NCBI RefSeq assembly: GCF_900166665.1
Contig: NZ_LT800494.1
Location: forward strand, 856,927 to 920,926
Direction of reading: 5' to 3'
Length of the DNA: 64,000 bases
Source of the DNA: Cytobacillus gottheilii
Lineage (GTDB): Bacteria; Bacillota; Bacilli; Bacillales; Cytobacillaceae
A program made the position numbers and the translations under genes. Of the stretch, positions 56,312-64,000 are shown one piece after another (position 1 is the stretch's first letter; every line of letters starts with the position of its first letter). The notes under the pieces were generated by a model, which was given only the letters and a program-made list of their open reading frames with translations, searched no databases and was not told where the DNA came from.

Positions 56312-56458
56312 CAAGGTTTAGGAACATCAAGCGTTGCATAAAAAGATCTATTATTCGGAAAATTAAATTCTTGATTCACAATGTGCTGAAATTGAAAATC
56401 CGCTATAATGAGGATAAGTTTTGATTTTTTTTGAGGGAAAAGCAAGGAGGTTTATGCG

Positions 56459-57715
56459 ATGGAAGACGTGCGAGCTGGCAAAGATCCTTTTAAATATGCA
56501 TTTTTAAATTTAGAGGATCTCGTGGATAAAATTTGGGATGTTTTAGAATGCCCTGTCACAATTGAAGATGCCACCCATCGGCTTCTTGCCTATAGTACGC
56601 ACGATGATACAACGGATTCAGCAAGAATTGCTACGATCATCAGCCGAAAGGTGCCTGAAAAGGTGATTAATTCATTATGGAAAGCAAGGGTTATTCCCCA
56701 ATTAATTCAAAGCGGTGAACCTTTAAGAATTCACGAAATGAAGGAGATAGGATTGGGCGATCGAGTTGCCATCTCCATCCGTAATCATAATGAAGTACTC
56801 GGATATATATGGGTAGTTGAGGGTGAAGTTAAATTAACTGAGCAGAAGCTGAACCTTTTAAAACAGGCTGCAGCCGCAGCGAGAACAGAATTATTAAAAT
56901 TAAATGCACAAAAGAAAAAAAGAGTGGAAAGCTATCAGGACTTTTTTTGGCAGCTTCTTACCGGAAGCGATCGAAATCATGATGAGATAAAGAATAAATT
57001 TGAAGAATTGAATATTAAGCCTCCCTCTCCATTTATTGTGCTTGTTTTTCAATTCAAAAGAGATATTACAGAGAAAATTACACAAAATATCATCTATTTA
57101 ATGACAACAAGCCAAAAAATTAATATCTCCTTCCACGCAGCAATGGGCAATGAATTTATTGTGCTTGCCTCACCGCCGGCAAATGAAAGCTCAGAAGCAC
57201 CCATTATTGAGTTTCTAACCTTTTTTGTAGGAGAAATGAAATCCCGTTTTCAAGTTGATGGAATTAGCGGTGGATGCGGTGGTTTATACGAAACATTTGA
57301 TAAAGTGGAAGCAAGCTATCAGGAAGCACAAGAGGTTGTCAGGTTAAAAGAGCAGTTTAGAGACGAAATGGAGGATATTAACAGCTTTAGGCAGCTTGGT
57401 ATTTTTCGCTATATTGAACTGTTAATGGAAAAAAGGCGGCAGGATTCGTTTGTGCATCCAGCCCTGGAAAAATTGCAAATTTATGATCAAGAGCATAAAA
57501 CCATGCTGCTGCAAACACTTGAAAGCTATATTAATCATGACAGCAATGTAAACGATACGGCGAAAAAGCTTCATATTCATGTAAATACATTAACCTACAG
57601 ATTAAAAAGAATCACTGAGATTGGCGGCATTGATTTAAAAAATACCAATCAGAAAGTTAGCTTATTTCTTGAATTAAAAATGAGAACTTTAGAAAATAAT
57701 AAGCATCGTTTGTAG
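56459..57715 (+). CDS. adeR: PucR-family regulator AdeR
   Basis: A 418-residue PucR-type activator. N-terminal PAS/GAF-like sensor (LECPVTIEDATHRLLAYS), a central domain, and a C-terminal PucR helix-turn-helix (NDTAKKLHIHVNTLTYRLKR). B. subtilis AdeR activates ald in response to alanine, and ald is the next gene, 111 bases downstream. AAGGAGG precedes the ATG. Confidence 0.92.
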   Translation: MEDVRAGKDPFKYAFLNLEDLVDKIWDVLECPVTIEDATHRLLAYSTHDDTTDSARIATIISRKVPEKVINSLWKARVIPQLIQSGEPLRIHEMKEIGLGDRVAISIRNHNEVLGYIWVVEGEVKLTEQKLNLLKQAAAAARTELLKLNAQKKKRVESYQDFFWQLLTGSDRNHDEIKNKFEELNIKPPSPFIVLVFQFKRDITEKITQNIIYLMTTSQKINISFHAAMGNEFIVLASPPANESSEAPIIEFLTFFVGEMKSRFQVDGISGGCGGLYETFDKVEASYQEAQEVVRLKEQFRDEMEDINSFRQLGIFRYIELLMEKRRQDSFVHPALEKLQIYDQEHKTMLLQTLESYINHDSNVNDTAKKLHIHVNTLTYRLKRITEIGGIDLKNTNQKVSLFLELKMRTLENNKHRL

Positions 57716-57738
57716 AATTTCACAAACGATGCTTTTTT
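57700..57738 (+). terminator. Terminator overlapping the adeR stop
   Basis: AAGCATCGTTTGT pairs with ACAAACGATGCTT, followed by T; the adeR stop codon lies in the loop side of the 5' arm. It separates adeR from ald. Confidence 0.92.
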
Positions 57739-57826
57739 CATTTTGATATATCGACAATGCCAAATACAGTTTAAATTATTATACTGTTGATAACGTTTAC
57801 TTTGTAATGATGAAAGGGGAATTCAC

Positions 57827-58957
57827 ATGATTATTGGGGTACCTAGAGAAGTTAAAAATAATGAAAATCGTGTTGCTATGACACCTGCTGGGGTAGATGC
57901 ACTGGTTAAAGCTGGCCACGAAGTGCTGATTGAAACAAACGCAGGTGAGGGCAGCGGTTTTGAGGATGCTGTCTACGTACAAGCAGGTGCAAAAATTGTT
58001 AATACAGCTGCGGAAGCTTGGAATGCCGACATGGTCATGAAAGTAAAAGAGCCGCTTTCATCTGAATACGGTTATTTCCGCAAAGGGTTAGTGTTGTTCA
58101 CATATTTGCATTTAGCAGCAGAGCCAGAACTTGCAAAAGCATTAACAGAGAGCGGAGTAACAGCGATTGCATATGAAACAGTTGGATTAAACCGCACTTT
58201 GCCTTTACTAACGCCAATGAGTGAAGTAGCAGGGCGCATGGCATCACAAATTGGTGCGCAGTTCCTGCAGAAAACAAATGGCGGAAGAGGAATTCTGCTT
58301 GCAGGAGTTCCTGGCGTATCACGCGGAAAAGTAACGATCATCGGCGGCGGCGTAGTTGGTATCAATGCAGCAAAAATGGCGATTGGACTTGGAGCAGAAG
58401 TAACAATCATTGATTTAAGCCCTGAGCGTCTTCGCCAGCTTGACGATATTTTCGGCAATAATATTCAAACACTTATGTCCAATCCATTTAATATTGCTGA
58501 GAGCGTGAAAGAAGCAGATCTTGTTATTGGCGCTGTTCTTATTCCAGGAGCAAAAGCACCAAAGCTTGTGACAGAAGATATGATCAAAACAATGAAGCCA
58601 GGATCAGTTGTCATTGATGTTGCTGTTGACCAAGGCGGAATTGTAGAAACAGTTGATCATGTGACAACACATGACTTCCCAACATATGAGAAGCATGGAG
58701 TCGTTCATTATGCAGTTGCCAATATGCCTGGTGCCGTTCCAAGAACTTCTACTATAGCCTTAACAAATGTAACGATCCCTTATGCATTGCAAATGGCAAA
58801 CAAAGGCGTTGAAAAAGCTGTAGCAGAAAACGCAGCACTTAAGCTTGGGGTTAACGCAGTAAATGGAAATATTACTTATGAAGCTGTAGCAAGAGATCTT
58901 GGCTACACATATGTTCCTGTTGCTGAGGCCTTTGCAAGTGCAGAGGTTTCAAAATAA
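57827..58957 (+). CDS. ald: Alanine dehydrogenase
   Basis: A 376-residue NAD-dependent enzyme that deaminates L-alanine to pyruvate, important in sporulation and alanine use. [17 protein letters not shown] is the start, with catalytic residues in VMKVKEP and LHLAAE, and the Rossmann motif [20 protein letters not shown] precedes the ATG. Probably activated by AdeR. A repeat element with a terminator follows its stop by 3 bases. Confidence 0.97.
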   Translation: MIIGVPREVKNNENRVAMTPAGVDALVKAGHEVLIETNAGEGSGFEDAVYVQAGAKIVNTAAEAWNADMVMKVKEPLSSEYGYFRKGLVLFTYLHLAAEPELAKALTESGVTAIAYETVGLNRTLPLLTPMSEVAGRMASQIGAQFLQKTNGGRGILLAGVPGVSRGKVTIIGGGVVGINAAKMAIGLGAEVTIIDLSPERLRQLDDIFGNNIQTLMSNPFNIAESVKEADLVIGAVLIPGAKAPKLVTEDMIKTMKPGSVVIDVAVDQGGIVETVDHVTTHDFPTYEKHGVVHYAVANMPGAVPRTSTIALTNVTIPYALQMANKGVEKAVAENAALKLGVNAVNGNITYEAVARDLGYTYVPVAEAFASAEVSK

Positions 58958-58960
58958 TAT

Positions 58961-59287
58961 TAAGAGGCTGGGACATAAGTATTTAACATAACCATAGAAC
59001 CGAATGATTAGGAAGTGAATCTTTCTAACCATTCGGTTTTTTATTTGTTTAACATTTCATATTTCTAAACAAGAGTGAAATGGAGAGGAGGACCCTCGAC
59101 TCCTATGGGAAATAGAGGAAAAGGTGATACCCCGCAGAAGCTTTTGCTTCGAGGAGGCTCAGCTTCCTCCCCATGGAAAGCGAGGGTCTGGAGCGCAGGT
59201 GGAACGGGCTTATGTAAACTCGCAAACCATGACTATGAATATTCGTGTTTTAGAAATATTATTTTTGTTTTGTCCAGCCTCTTTTAT
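58961..59287 (+). repeat. MITE-like element, copy 4 (after ald), best preserved
   Basis: Left end TAAGAGGCTGGGACATAA; right end TTTTGTCCAGCCTCTTTTA is its inverted complement. The terminator stem at 58998-59043 (AACCGAATGATTAGGAAG with its complement) has six T after it. Inner arms ATATTTCTAAAC and TTTTAGAAATATT also pair, enclosing the G+C-rich core (CCCCGCAG, GAGGAGGCTCAGC, GAAAGCGAGGGTC). Confidence 0.9.
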
Positions 59288-59443
59288 TTGGGTCTTTTTT
59301 GGTGATGAATAGTAAAGGGAAATGGATATAACCAAAGATACTGATGTACATTTTGACTTATTTTCTCCCAGAATATATAGTTGGAAATAGATAAGATAAA
59401 TAGAAAAAATGAACGGAATGGTTAAGACAGGAGTGATTTCTTG

Positions 59444-59815
59444 ATGGAAGTATTTGAAGAATATTTAGCAAGTTTAAAGACTCTAGAGCATCGTGTGCGT
59501 ATGGAAGAAGTTTTTACATGGATAAAAAGTACATTCCCCACTTTGATGCCTGTCATCAAATGGAACCAGCCGATGTTTACCGATCATGATACATTTATTA
59601 TTGGTTTCAGTGCAGCGAAAAACCATATGAGTGTTGCTCCTGAACAAGCAGGAATGAACCATGTATTAGAAGATATTGAACAGGCAGGTCATGATCATAC
59701 GAAGGAGTTAGTGCGCTTTAAATGGAAAGAGCCCGTCGATTATGAATTACTGGAAAAGATGATCCAGTTTAATATCTTGGATAAGGCTGATTGTTCTACT
59801 TTTTGGAGAAAATAG
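59444..59815 (+). CDS. DUF1801 / YdhG-type protein
   Basis: A 123-residue protein of the DUF1801 (YdhG-like, frataxin-fold) family, with the hallmark KWNQPMF and GFSAAKNHMSVAPEQ. Some members have been called iron chaperones. ATG 59444 or the TTG just before it; AGGAGTG lies 9 bases upstream. Transcribed toward proS, but with its own T-box promoter between them. Confidence 0.86.
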   Translation: MEVFEEYLASLKTLEHRVRMEEVFTWIKSTFPTLMPVIKWNQPMFTDHDTFIIGFSAAKNHMSVAPEQAGMNHVLEDIEQAGHDHTKELVRFKWKEPVDYELLEKMIQFNILDKADCSTFWRK

Positions 59816-59834
59816 ATTTAAATTATATTCACAA

Positions 59835-59864
59835 TTGACTTTCATCATAATAATTTTATATAAT
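59835..59864 (+). promoter_or_regulatory. Promoter of the T-box-proS transcript
   Basis: TTGACT, an 18-bp spacer and TATAAT, just before the T-box leader. Confidence 0.75.
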
Positions 59865-59871
59865 CTTGAAA

Positions 59872-60114
59872 AATGAATAGGAAACGTTGATGGAGATTAG
59901 TATAGTGAAGATGTTTATAACAGAGAGGGAGCCAAAGTGCTGCAAGGTTCCTATAAACGAACACTAGAACCTGCTCCTTGAGTTCTGCATTGGATGTCTT
60001 GTGATATGAAAATGCCGCGGATGCAAGTCCGTTATCATATTGAGTGTAAAGCATTGCTTTGAAATAGGGTGGTACCGCCATTTTTGGTCCCTATACATAG
60101 CAGTGCTTTTTTTG
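59872..60114 (+). promoter_or_regulatory. T-box leader for prolyl-tRNA synthetase
   Basis: Stem I features are visible: AGTATAG near 59899, AGAGAGGGAGCC (59922) and GCTGCAAGG (59939). The specifier is probably CCT (Pro) at 59970-59972 in GAACCTG. The T-box itself, AGGGTGGTACCGCC, is at 60066-60079. Uncharged tRNA-Pro should stabilise the antiterminator and allow read-through into proS. The class is well known; the specifier is inferred by position and by the downstream gene. Confidence 0.9.
60048..60114 (+). terminator. T-box-controlled terminator
   Basis: AAAGCATTGCT and ATAGGG upstream pair with CCCTAT and AGCAGTGCTTT downstream, followed by seven T. It competes with the antiterminator that contains the T-box. 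Confidence 0.85.
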
Positions 60115-60186
60115 TTTGGTTATAGGAAGGTGGTGGGTTGTTCTCATAACCGTTTTAACAGCAGCATTTTAGCAAGGGAAAAAATA

Positions 60187-60471
60187 AAAGTGCCCGTCAG
60201 GTGAGAAATCTAGTGCGGACGGGAAGTAAAGTTAGAAGGAAGTGCCCGCCAAGAGTAAAACCAAGAGCTGACGGGAAGTAAAGTAGCAGGAAAGTGCGTG
60301 TTAGATGGAAAACCAAGAGTTGAAGGGAACTAAAGAGCAAGGAAAGTGCCCGTCAGTCGGAAAACCAAGAGCTGTCGGGAACTAAAGTACGCTTAAAGTG
60401 CCCGTCAGCTGAAAAATCAAGAGCTAGCGGGAACTAAAGAGCTATCAAAGTGCCCGTCAGAAGAAAAATCA
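60187..60471. repeat. Tandem 52-bp hairpin units, left part
   Basis: Units start at 60187, 60239, 60291, 60343, 60395 and 60447, exactly 52 bp apart; the sixth is cut by the IS. Each reads about AAAGTGCCCGTCAG, a spacer with AAAACCAAGAG, then CTGACGGGAACTAAAG, so CCCGTCAG can pair with CTGACGGG inside a unit. Variation at the arms is considerable. The array lies in the transcribed leader between the T-box and proS. Confidence 0.88.
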
Positions 60472-60568
60472 GATTAAGTCCATATAATTGTGTAAAAAGA
60501 AAGAGTCATTTTATTCCTATTTGTCCACAATGTTAACGACCAAGAAAACATTGGAAAGAGGGATAAAA

Positions 60569-61750
60569 ATGACTCAGTTACAGTTTAACCTAGATATGGA
60601 CGTTTTAAAAGAATCGATTATGAATTCTAATCTTGAGCTTATTGTGAAATCTACCTTAGTATTAGTCTTGAACGAATACATGGAAAAAGAACGAGATGAC
60701 TATTTAAATGCAGCTGCCTATGAACGTTCTTTAGACCGTCGTGATTATCGAAATGGATATTATGAACGTGAACTCATCATGAGTATCGGAAAGTTAAGAA
60801 TAAAAGTTCCCCGAACAAGAGGAGGTGAATTTTCGCCTTCTATCTTTGAGAAATTTTCGCGTGTTGATCAGACACTTATATTATCTATGTTAGAAATGGT
60901 CATCAATGGAGTTTCCACTAGAAAAGTAAAGAATATCGTAAAACAATTATGTGGCCAGAGTGTATCAAAATCTTTTGTTTCCTCCCTAACAGAGAAACTG
61001 GATCCTGTAGTAAAAGCCTGGGCTAATCGCCCACTTAATGTCGAATATTATCCGTATCTCTACGCTGATGCCACCTATATAAAAGTTCGAGAGAATAACA
61101 AGGTCATTTCAAAAGCAGCTTATTTGATTACTGGTATGGGTGAGGACAAAAAGCGTAAAGTACTTGGCTTTAAAATAGATCACGTCGAGAGCTTTCAAGC
61201 ATGGCAAGAGTTCTTTCAAGATTTAAAATCTCGAGGGTTACAATCACCAAAATTAGTGATTTCAGATGCACATGCTGGATTAAAGAAAGCAATAGAAAGA
61301 GTATTTATAGGTACGGCATGGCAAAGGTGCACTGTTCATTTCAAACGAAATATTGTTAACGCACTTCCAAAAACAGGATCACGACAAATCATTTCTGATC
61401 TGAGAAGAATATACCAAGTAGTATCAGTTGAAGAGTCAAGAAAATATAGGGACAAATTTATTGAACTATATGCAGAAAATAAGAAAGTAAGAAAGGCAAT
61501 CGAAATTCTCGAAGAAGGTTACGAAGACACGATCCAATTTCTAAATGAACCAGAAAAGTATCAAATACACATTTTAAGCAATAACTCATTGGAAAGGCTC
61601 AACCAAGAAATTAGAAAACGAGTGAGTGTGATCCGTATCTTTCCTAATAATCAGTCTGCATTTCGATTAATTGGTGCATTGTTAATGGAGAATGAAAATT
61701 TAGAATTAAATAAGAAAGTATACCTTACCGCGGAGCGAAATTTTGCTTAG
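60569..61750 (+). CDS. IS256-family transposase
   Basis: A 393-residue DDE (mutator-type) transposase. Catalytic residues: Asp in YADATYIKV, Asp in VISDAHAG and Glu in NNSLERLNQEIRKR. CTVHFKRN is the conserved C/H segment. ATG 60569 has AAAGAGGG upstream; the frame opens 27 codons earlier. It appears intact, so the element may be active. Its stop is inside a 44-bp palindrome. Confidence 0.95.
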   Translation: MTQLQFNLDMDVLKESIMNSNLELIVKSTLVLVLNEYMEKERDDYLNAAAYERSLDRRDYRNGYYERELIMSIGKLRIKVPRTRGGEFSPSIFEKFSRVDQTLILSMLEMVINGVSTRKVKNIVKQLCGQSVSKSFVSSLTEKLDPVVKAWANRPLNVEYYPYLYADATYIKVRENNKVISKAAYLITGMGEDKKRKVLGFKIDHVESFQAWQEFFQDLKSRGLQSPKLVISDAHAGLKKAIERVFIGTAWQRCTVHFKRNIVNALPKTGSRQIISDLRRIYQVVSVEESRKYRDKFIELYAENKKVRKAIEILEEGYEDTIQFLNEPEKYQIHILSNNSLERLNQEIRKRVSVIRIFPNNQSAFRLIGALLMENENLELNKKVYLTAERNFA

Positions 61751-61783
61751 GAGAAGGGGGTACCCCCTTCTCCTAAGCAAAAT
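61740..61783. repeat. 44-bp perfect palindrome at the transposase 3' end
   Basis: The sequence from 61740 to the centre (between 61761 and 61762, in GTAC) is mirrored without mismatch to 61783, with arms ATTTTGCTTAGGAGAAGGGG. It contains the transposase stop codon. There is no T-run, so it is not a standard terminator. Confidence 0.9.
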
Positions 61784-61850
61784 CAACTAACAGCTATTAA
61801 TAGGTGGTAACATTGTGAAAAGGAATTTACACAATAATAAGGACTTGACT

Positions 61851-61989
61851 AAAAATCAAGAGCTGAAGGGAACTAAAGAGCTATCAAAGTGCCCGTCAAC
61901 TAAAAAATCAAGAGGCGCCGGGAACTAAAGTGCACACAAAGTGCCCGTCAGTCGAAAAACCAAAACCTGCCGGGAACAAAGCAATGAAA
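61851..61989. repeat. Tandem 52-bp hairpin units, right part
   Basis: The rest of the interrupted unit (61859-61885) is followed by units at 61886 and 61938; the last decays as it approaches the proS ribosome site. With the left part this makes eight units. Confidence 0.85.
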
Positions 61990-62018
61990 TTACATATAAA
62001 AATACTGAGGTGACCAAA

Positions 62019-63449
62019 ATGGGCAAGGAATTTGTAAAAGAAATAACAGCCATGGATGAAGATTTTGCACAATGGTATACAGATGTGGTGAAAAAAGCAG
62101 ATTTAGTCGATTACTCAAGTGTAAGAGGATCCATGATCATCCGGCCATATGGCTATGCTTTATGGGAAAATATTAAAGATGAGCTCGATCGGCGTATTAA
62201 AGAAACGGGCCATGAAAATGTATATATGCCTCTTTTCATACCAGAAAGTCTTCTGCAAAAGGAGAAAGATCATATTGAAGGGTTTGCACCGGAAGTGGCT
62301 TGGGTTACACACGGGGGAGAGGAAGAGCTTCAAGAACGTCTATGTGTCCGCCCAACATCTGAAGTTTTATTTGGCGAGCATTATAAAAATATCATTCATT
62401 CTTATCGGGACTTGCCAAAGCTCTACAATCAGTGGGCAAATGTGGTTCGCTGGGAAAAAACAACAAGACCATTTCTGCGTACATTAGAATTTTTATGGCA
62501 GGAGGGTCATACTTGCCATGCGACTGATGAAGAGGCACTTGAAGAGACGGTTAAAATGCTCAATGTGTACGCAGAGCTTTGTGAGAATATCCTCGCCATT
62601 CCAGTTATTAAAGGACAAAAAACAGAAAAAGAAAAGTTTGCTGGTGCTAAGTTCACTTATACCATTGAGAGTCTTATGCATGATGGAAAAGCACTGCAAT
62701 CAGGCACATCACACCACCTGGGCGATGGCTTTGCCAAAGCTTTTGGCATTCAGTTTACGGATCAGGAAGGGAAGCTGCAATACGTACAGCAAACATCCTG
62801 GGGATTCACGACAAGAATCATTGGAGCAATGATTATGGTGCACGGAGATGACCGCGGCTTAGTCATACCGCCTAAAGCAGCACCAACTCAAGTGATGATC
62901 GTGCCAATTGCGCAGCACAAGGAGGGTGTGCTGGACTATGCCTATGATCTAAAGGAAAAACTCTCGAAAATGGCTCGGGTCGGCATTGATGCAAGTGATA
63001 AGAAACCAGGCTGGAAATTCAATGAATATGAAATGAAAGGTGTGCCTTTACGGCTTGAGGTCGGTCCTAAGGATATAGAAAAAGGACAGGTGATTTTAGC
63101 AAGACGGGATACAGGTGAAAAAATAACCGTAGCTGCATCGGAGCTGGAGCAGAAGCTGCCAGGTATTTTAGAAGATATTCAGCATAATTTATTTGAAAAA
63201 GCAAAAAAACATCGTGAAGAAAAAACATATCAGGCATTCGAATTCAATGAACTCAAAGACATTTTTGCAGCTAAAACAGGCTTTGTAAAAGCGATGTGGT
63301 GTGGCGACCGCAGCTGTGAAGACCGTATAAAAGAAGAAACAGGAGCAACTTCCCGCTGCATTCCGTTTGACGCAGAAAGCATTGCCAAAACATGTGTATG
63401 CTGTGGAAAAGAAGCACAGCAGCTTGTTTACTGGGCCAAAGCCTACTAA
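62019..63449 (+). CDS. proS: Prolyl-tRNA synthetase, archaeal/eukaryotic-like type
   Basis: A 476-residue class II synthetase without the bacterial editing insertion, the short ProS type. WVTHGG, motif 2 [16 protein letters not shown] and motif 3 DDRGLVIPP are present, and the C-terminal CGDRSCEDR ... CVCCGK cysteines probably bind zinc. ATG 62019 has GAGGTGACC upstream; the longer frame runs into the 52-bp repeats. Expression should depend on the T-box leader, now 1.9 kb upstream because of the IS insertion. Confidence 0.95.
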   Translation: MGKEFVKEITAMDEDFAQWYTDVVKKADLVDYSSVRGSMIIRPYGYALWENIKDELDRRIKETGHENVYMPLFIPESLLQKEKDHIEGFAPEVAWVTHGGEEELQERLCVRPTSEVLFGEHYKNIIHSYRDLPKLYNQWANVVRWEKTTRPFLRTLEFLWQEGHTCHATDEEALEETVKMLNVYAELCENILAIPVIKGQKTEKEKFAGAKFTYTIESLMHDGKALQSGTSHHLGDGFAKAFGIQFTDQEGKLQYVQQTSWGFTTRIIGAMIMVHGDDRGLVIPPKAAPTQVMIVPIAQHKEGVLDYAYDLKEKLSKMARVGIDASDKKPGWKFNEYEMKGVPLRLEVGPKDIEKGQVILARRDTGEKITVAASELEQKLPGILEDIQHNLFEKAKKHREEKTYQAFEFNELKDIFAAKTGFVKAMWCGDRSCEDRIKEETGATSRCIPFDAESIAKTCVCCGKEAQQLVYWAKAY

Positions 63450-63537
63450 AAGAAAATAAATAAAAAATAATTAGTACCCGTATCTTTTTCAATCTTTTCT
63501 CCGTTTACTAACAGAAAGGTGCTAAAGGAGTGAGAAC

Positions 63538-64000
63538 ATGTACGGCAAGGTAAAACAAATCCAAATGAAACAGTCTTCAGCGAACGAAAAACAGCTCGTG
63601 GAGTTATATCCAGCTCTTAAACGGTACTGCTGCTTTCTTTCGAAAAATGAATGGGATGGAAACGACTTAACTCAAGAAACGATGCTCAAAGCAATCAAGC
63701 ACTATGGTAAAGATGCACAAATAACTAAGGCGCTGCTCCATAAAATTGCCTATCACCACTGGATTAATATGCTGCGGAATAGACAAAAAGAGCAGGTATC
63801 CTTACTCCCGGAGGAAGGTACTGTAAAAGACAATCTTATACTTGAAACAGTCGAAACCGTAGTTGAAAAATTGACTCCCAAACAGGCGATTATGTTTACC
63901 CTCAAGGAAGGATTTCGGTACAAACTGGCTGAGATTGCCGAACTGACTGGAATATCTGAAACAGCTGTAAAAAGTATTTTACACCGAGCAAAGGAGCGGC
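63538..64000 (+). CDS. Sigma-70 family RNA polymerase sigma factor (partial)
   Basis: The first 154 codons of a sigma factor running off the window. Region 2 is suggested by GNDLTQETMLKAIKHY and HWINMLRNRQKEQ; region 4 begins at LTPKQAIMFTLKEGFRYKLA with EIAELTGISETAVKSILHRA (helix-turn-helix). The layout is ECF-type. AAAGGAG precedes ATG 63538. The identity of the sigma factor cannot be settled. Confidence 0.85.
   Translation, partial: MYGKVKQIQMKQSSANEKQLVELYPALKRYCCFLSKNEWDGNDLTQETMLKAIKHYGKDAQITKALLHKIAYHHWINMLRNRQKEQVSLLPEEGTVKDNLILETVETVVEKLTPKQAIMFTLKEGFRYKLAEIAELTGISETAVKSILHRAKER

Larger units (their letters stand above)
60472..61850 (+). mobile_element. IS256-family insertion sequence (1379 bp)
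   Basis: Ends GATTAAGTCCATATAATTGT and, inverted at the right, AGTCAAGTCCTTATTATTGT, form imperfect terminal repeats of about 24 bp. Both flanks carry AAAAATCA (60464-60471 and 61851-61858), an 8-bp target duplication of the size IS256 elements make. It carries one transposase gene. Removing the IS and one target copy restores a perfect 52-bp repeat unit. Confidence 0.93.

Noticed and set aside
59845..60081. Minus-strand frame across the T-box leader
   Set aside because: The region is a T-box RNA on the plus strand; the frame has no ribosome site and ends inside structural elements.

Overview
The window is a stretch of a low-G+C Firmicutes chromosome, almost certainly from the family Bacillaceae. 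Most genes have a recognisable Bacillus subtilis counterpart and keep much of the order of the B. subtilis suf / yun / yut / yum / yui / ald region. Sporulation genes (YutH coat protein, RacA, YhcN/YlaJ-type lipoprotein), class III/IV PHA synthase genes, T-box and lysine riboswitch leaders, and SigA-type promoters fit this. The genus cannot be fixed from the sequence; it is not B. subtilis itself, because HD-GYP, PHA and giant-kinase genes are interleaved with the syntenic ones.

Layout: 1-2304 is the 3' part of the SUF Fe-S operon (sufS end, sufU, sufB) closed by a strong terminator. 2305-5250 holds a short tandem repeat and a cadmium-type module (CadC repressor with two operators, then a CadA P-type ATPase whose first metal-binding cysteine codon is TGA). 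5.3-10.7 kb has a methyltransferase, YunF, YunC, an HD-GYP phosphodiesterase and a lysine-riboswitch-controlled NhaC-type transporter. 11-12.7 kb is an NSS-family amino-acid transporter with its 34-residue MetS partner behind a structured leader. 12.7-21.3 kb is the yunA-lipA-yutCDEFGH block with an inserted EAL-domain gene. 21.7-25.0 kb is the hom-thrC-thrB operon. 25-30 kb carries small Fe-S and thiol proteins (YutI, YuzD, YuzB, YutM) and the flavoprotein YutJ. 29.7-35.9 kb has a response regulator, a previously hidden SinI-type antirepressor ORF on the opposite strand, and a 1723-residue pseudokinase/ATPase/GAF/histidine-kinase protein. 36-44 kb is yumC, an NDH-2 gene, a Nudix gene, yuiABCD and pepA. 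44-51 kb has accessory genes (GNAT, GrpB, a membrane protein, a radical SAM enzyme), yuiF, yuiH and a DeoR regulator. 51-54 kb is racA and a PHA operon (SDR reductase, PhaR-like subunit, PhaC). 54.7-59 kb has an alanine/glycine symporter divergent from adeR-ald. 59.4-64 kb has a T-box leader, a tandem array of 52-bp hairpin units, an IS256-type element inserted in that array, proS and the start of a sigma factor gene.

Two kinds of structure are not explained by genes. First, four copies of a ~290-325 bp element with terminal inverted repeats and a built-in terminator sit within a few bases of the stop codons of yutH, yuzD, the radical SAM gene and ald. Second, tandem arrays occur at three sites: 41 bp (20/21-bp half-units) after sufB, 52 bp between the NDH-2 and Nudix genes, and 52 bp in the proS leader. 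The IS256 insertion can be reconstructed to the base: removing 1379 bp plus one 8-bp target copy restores an exact 52-bp unit. The most biologically puzzling coding feature is the in-frame TGA in cadA.
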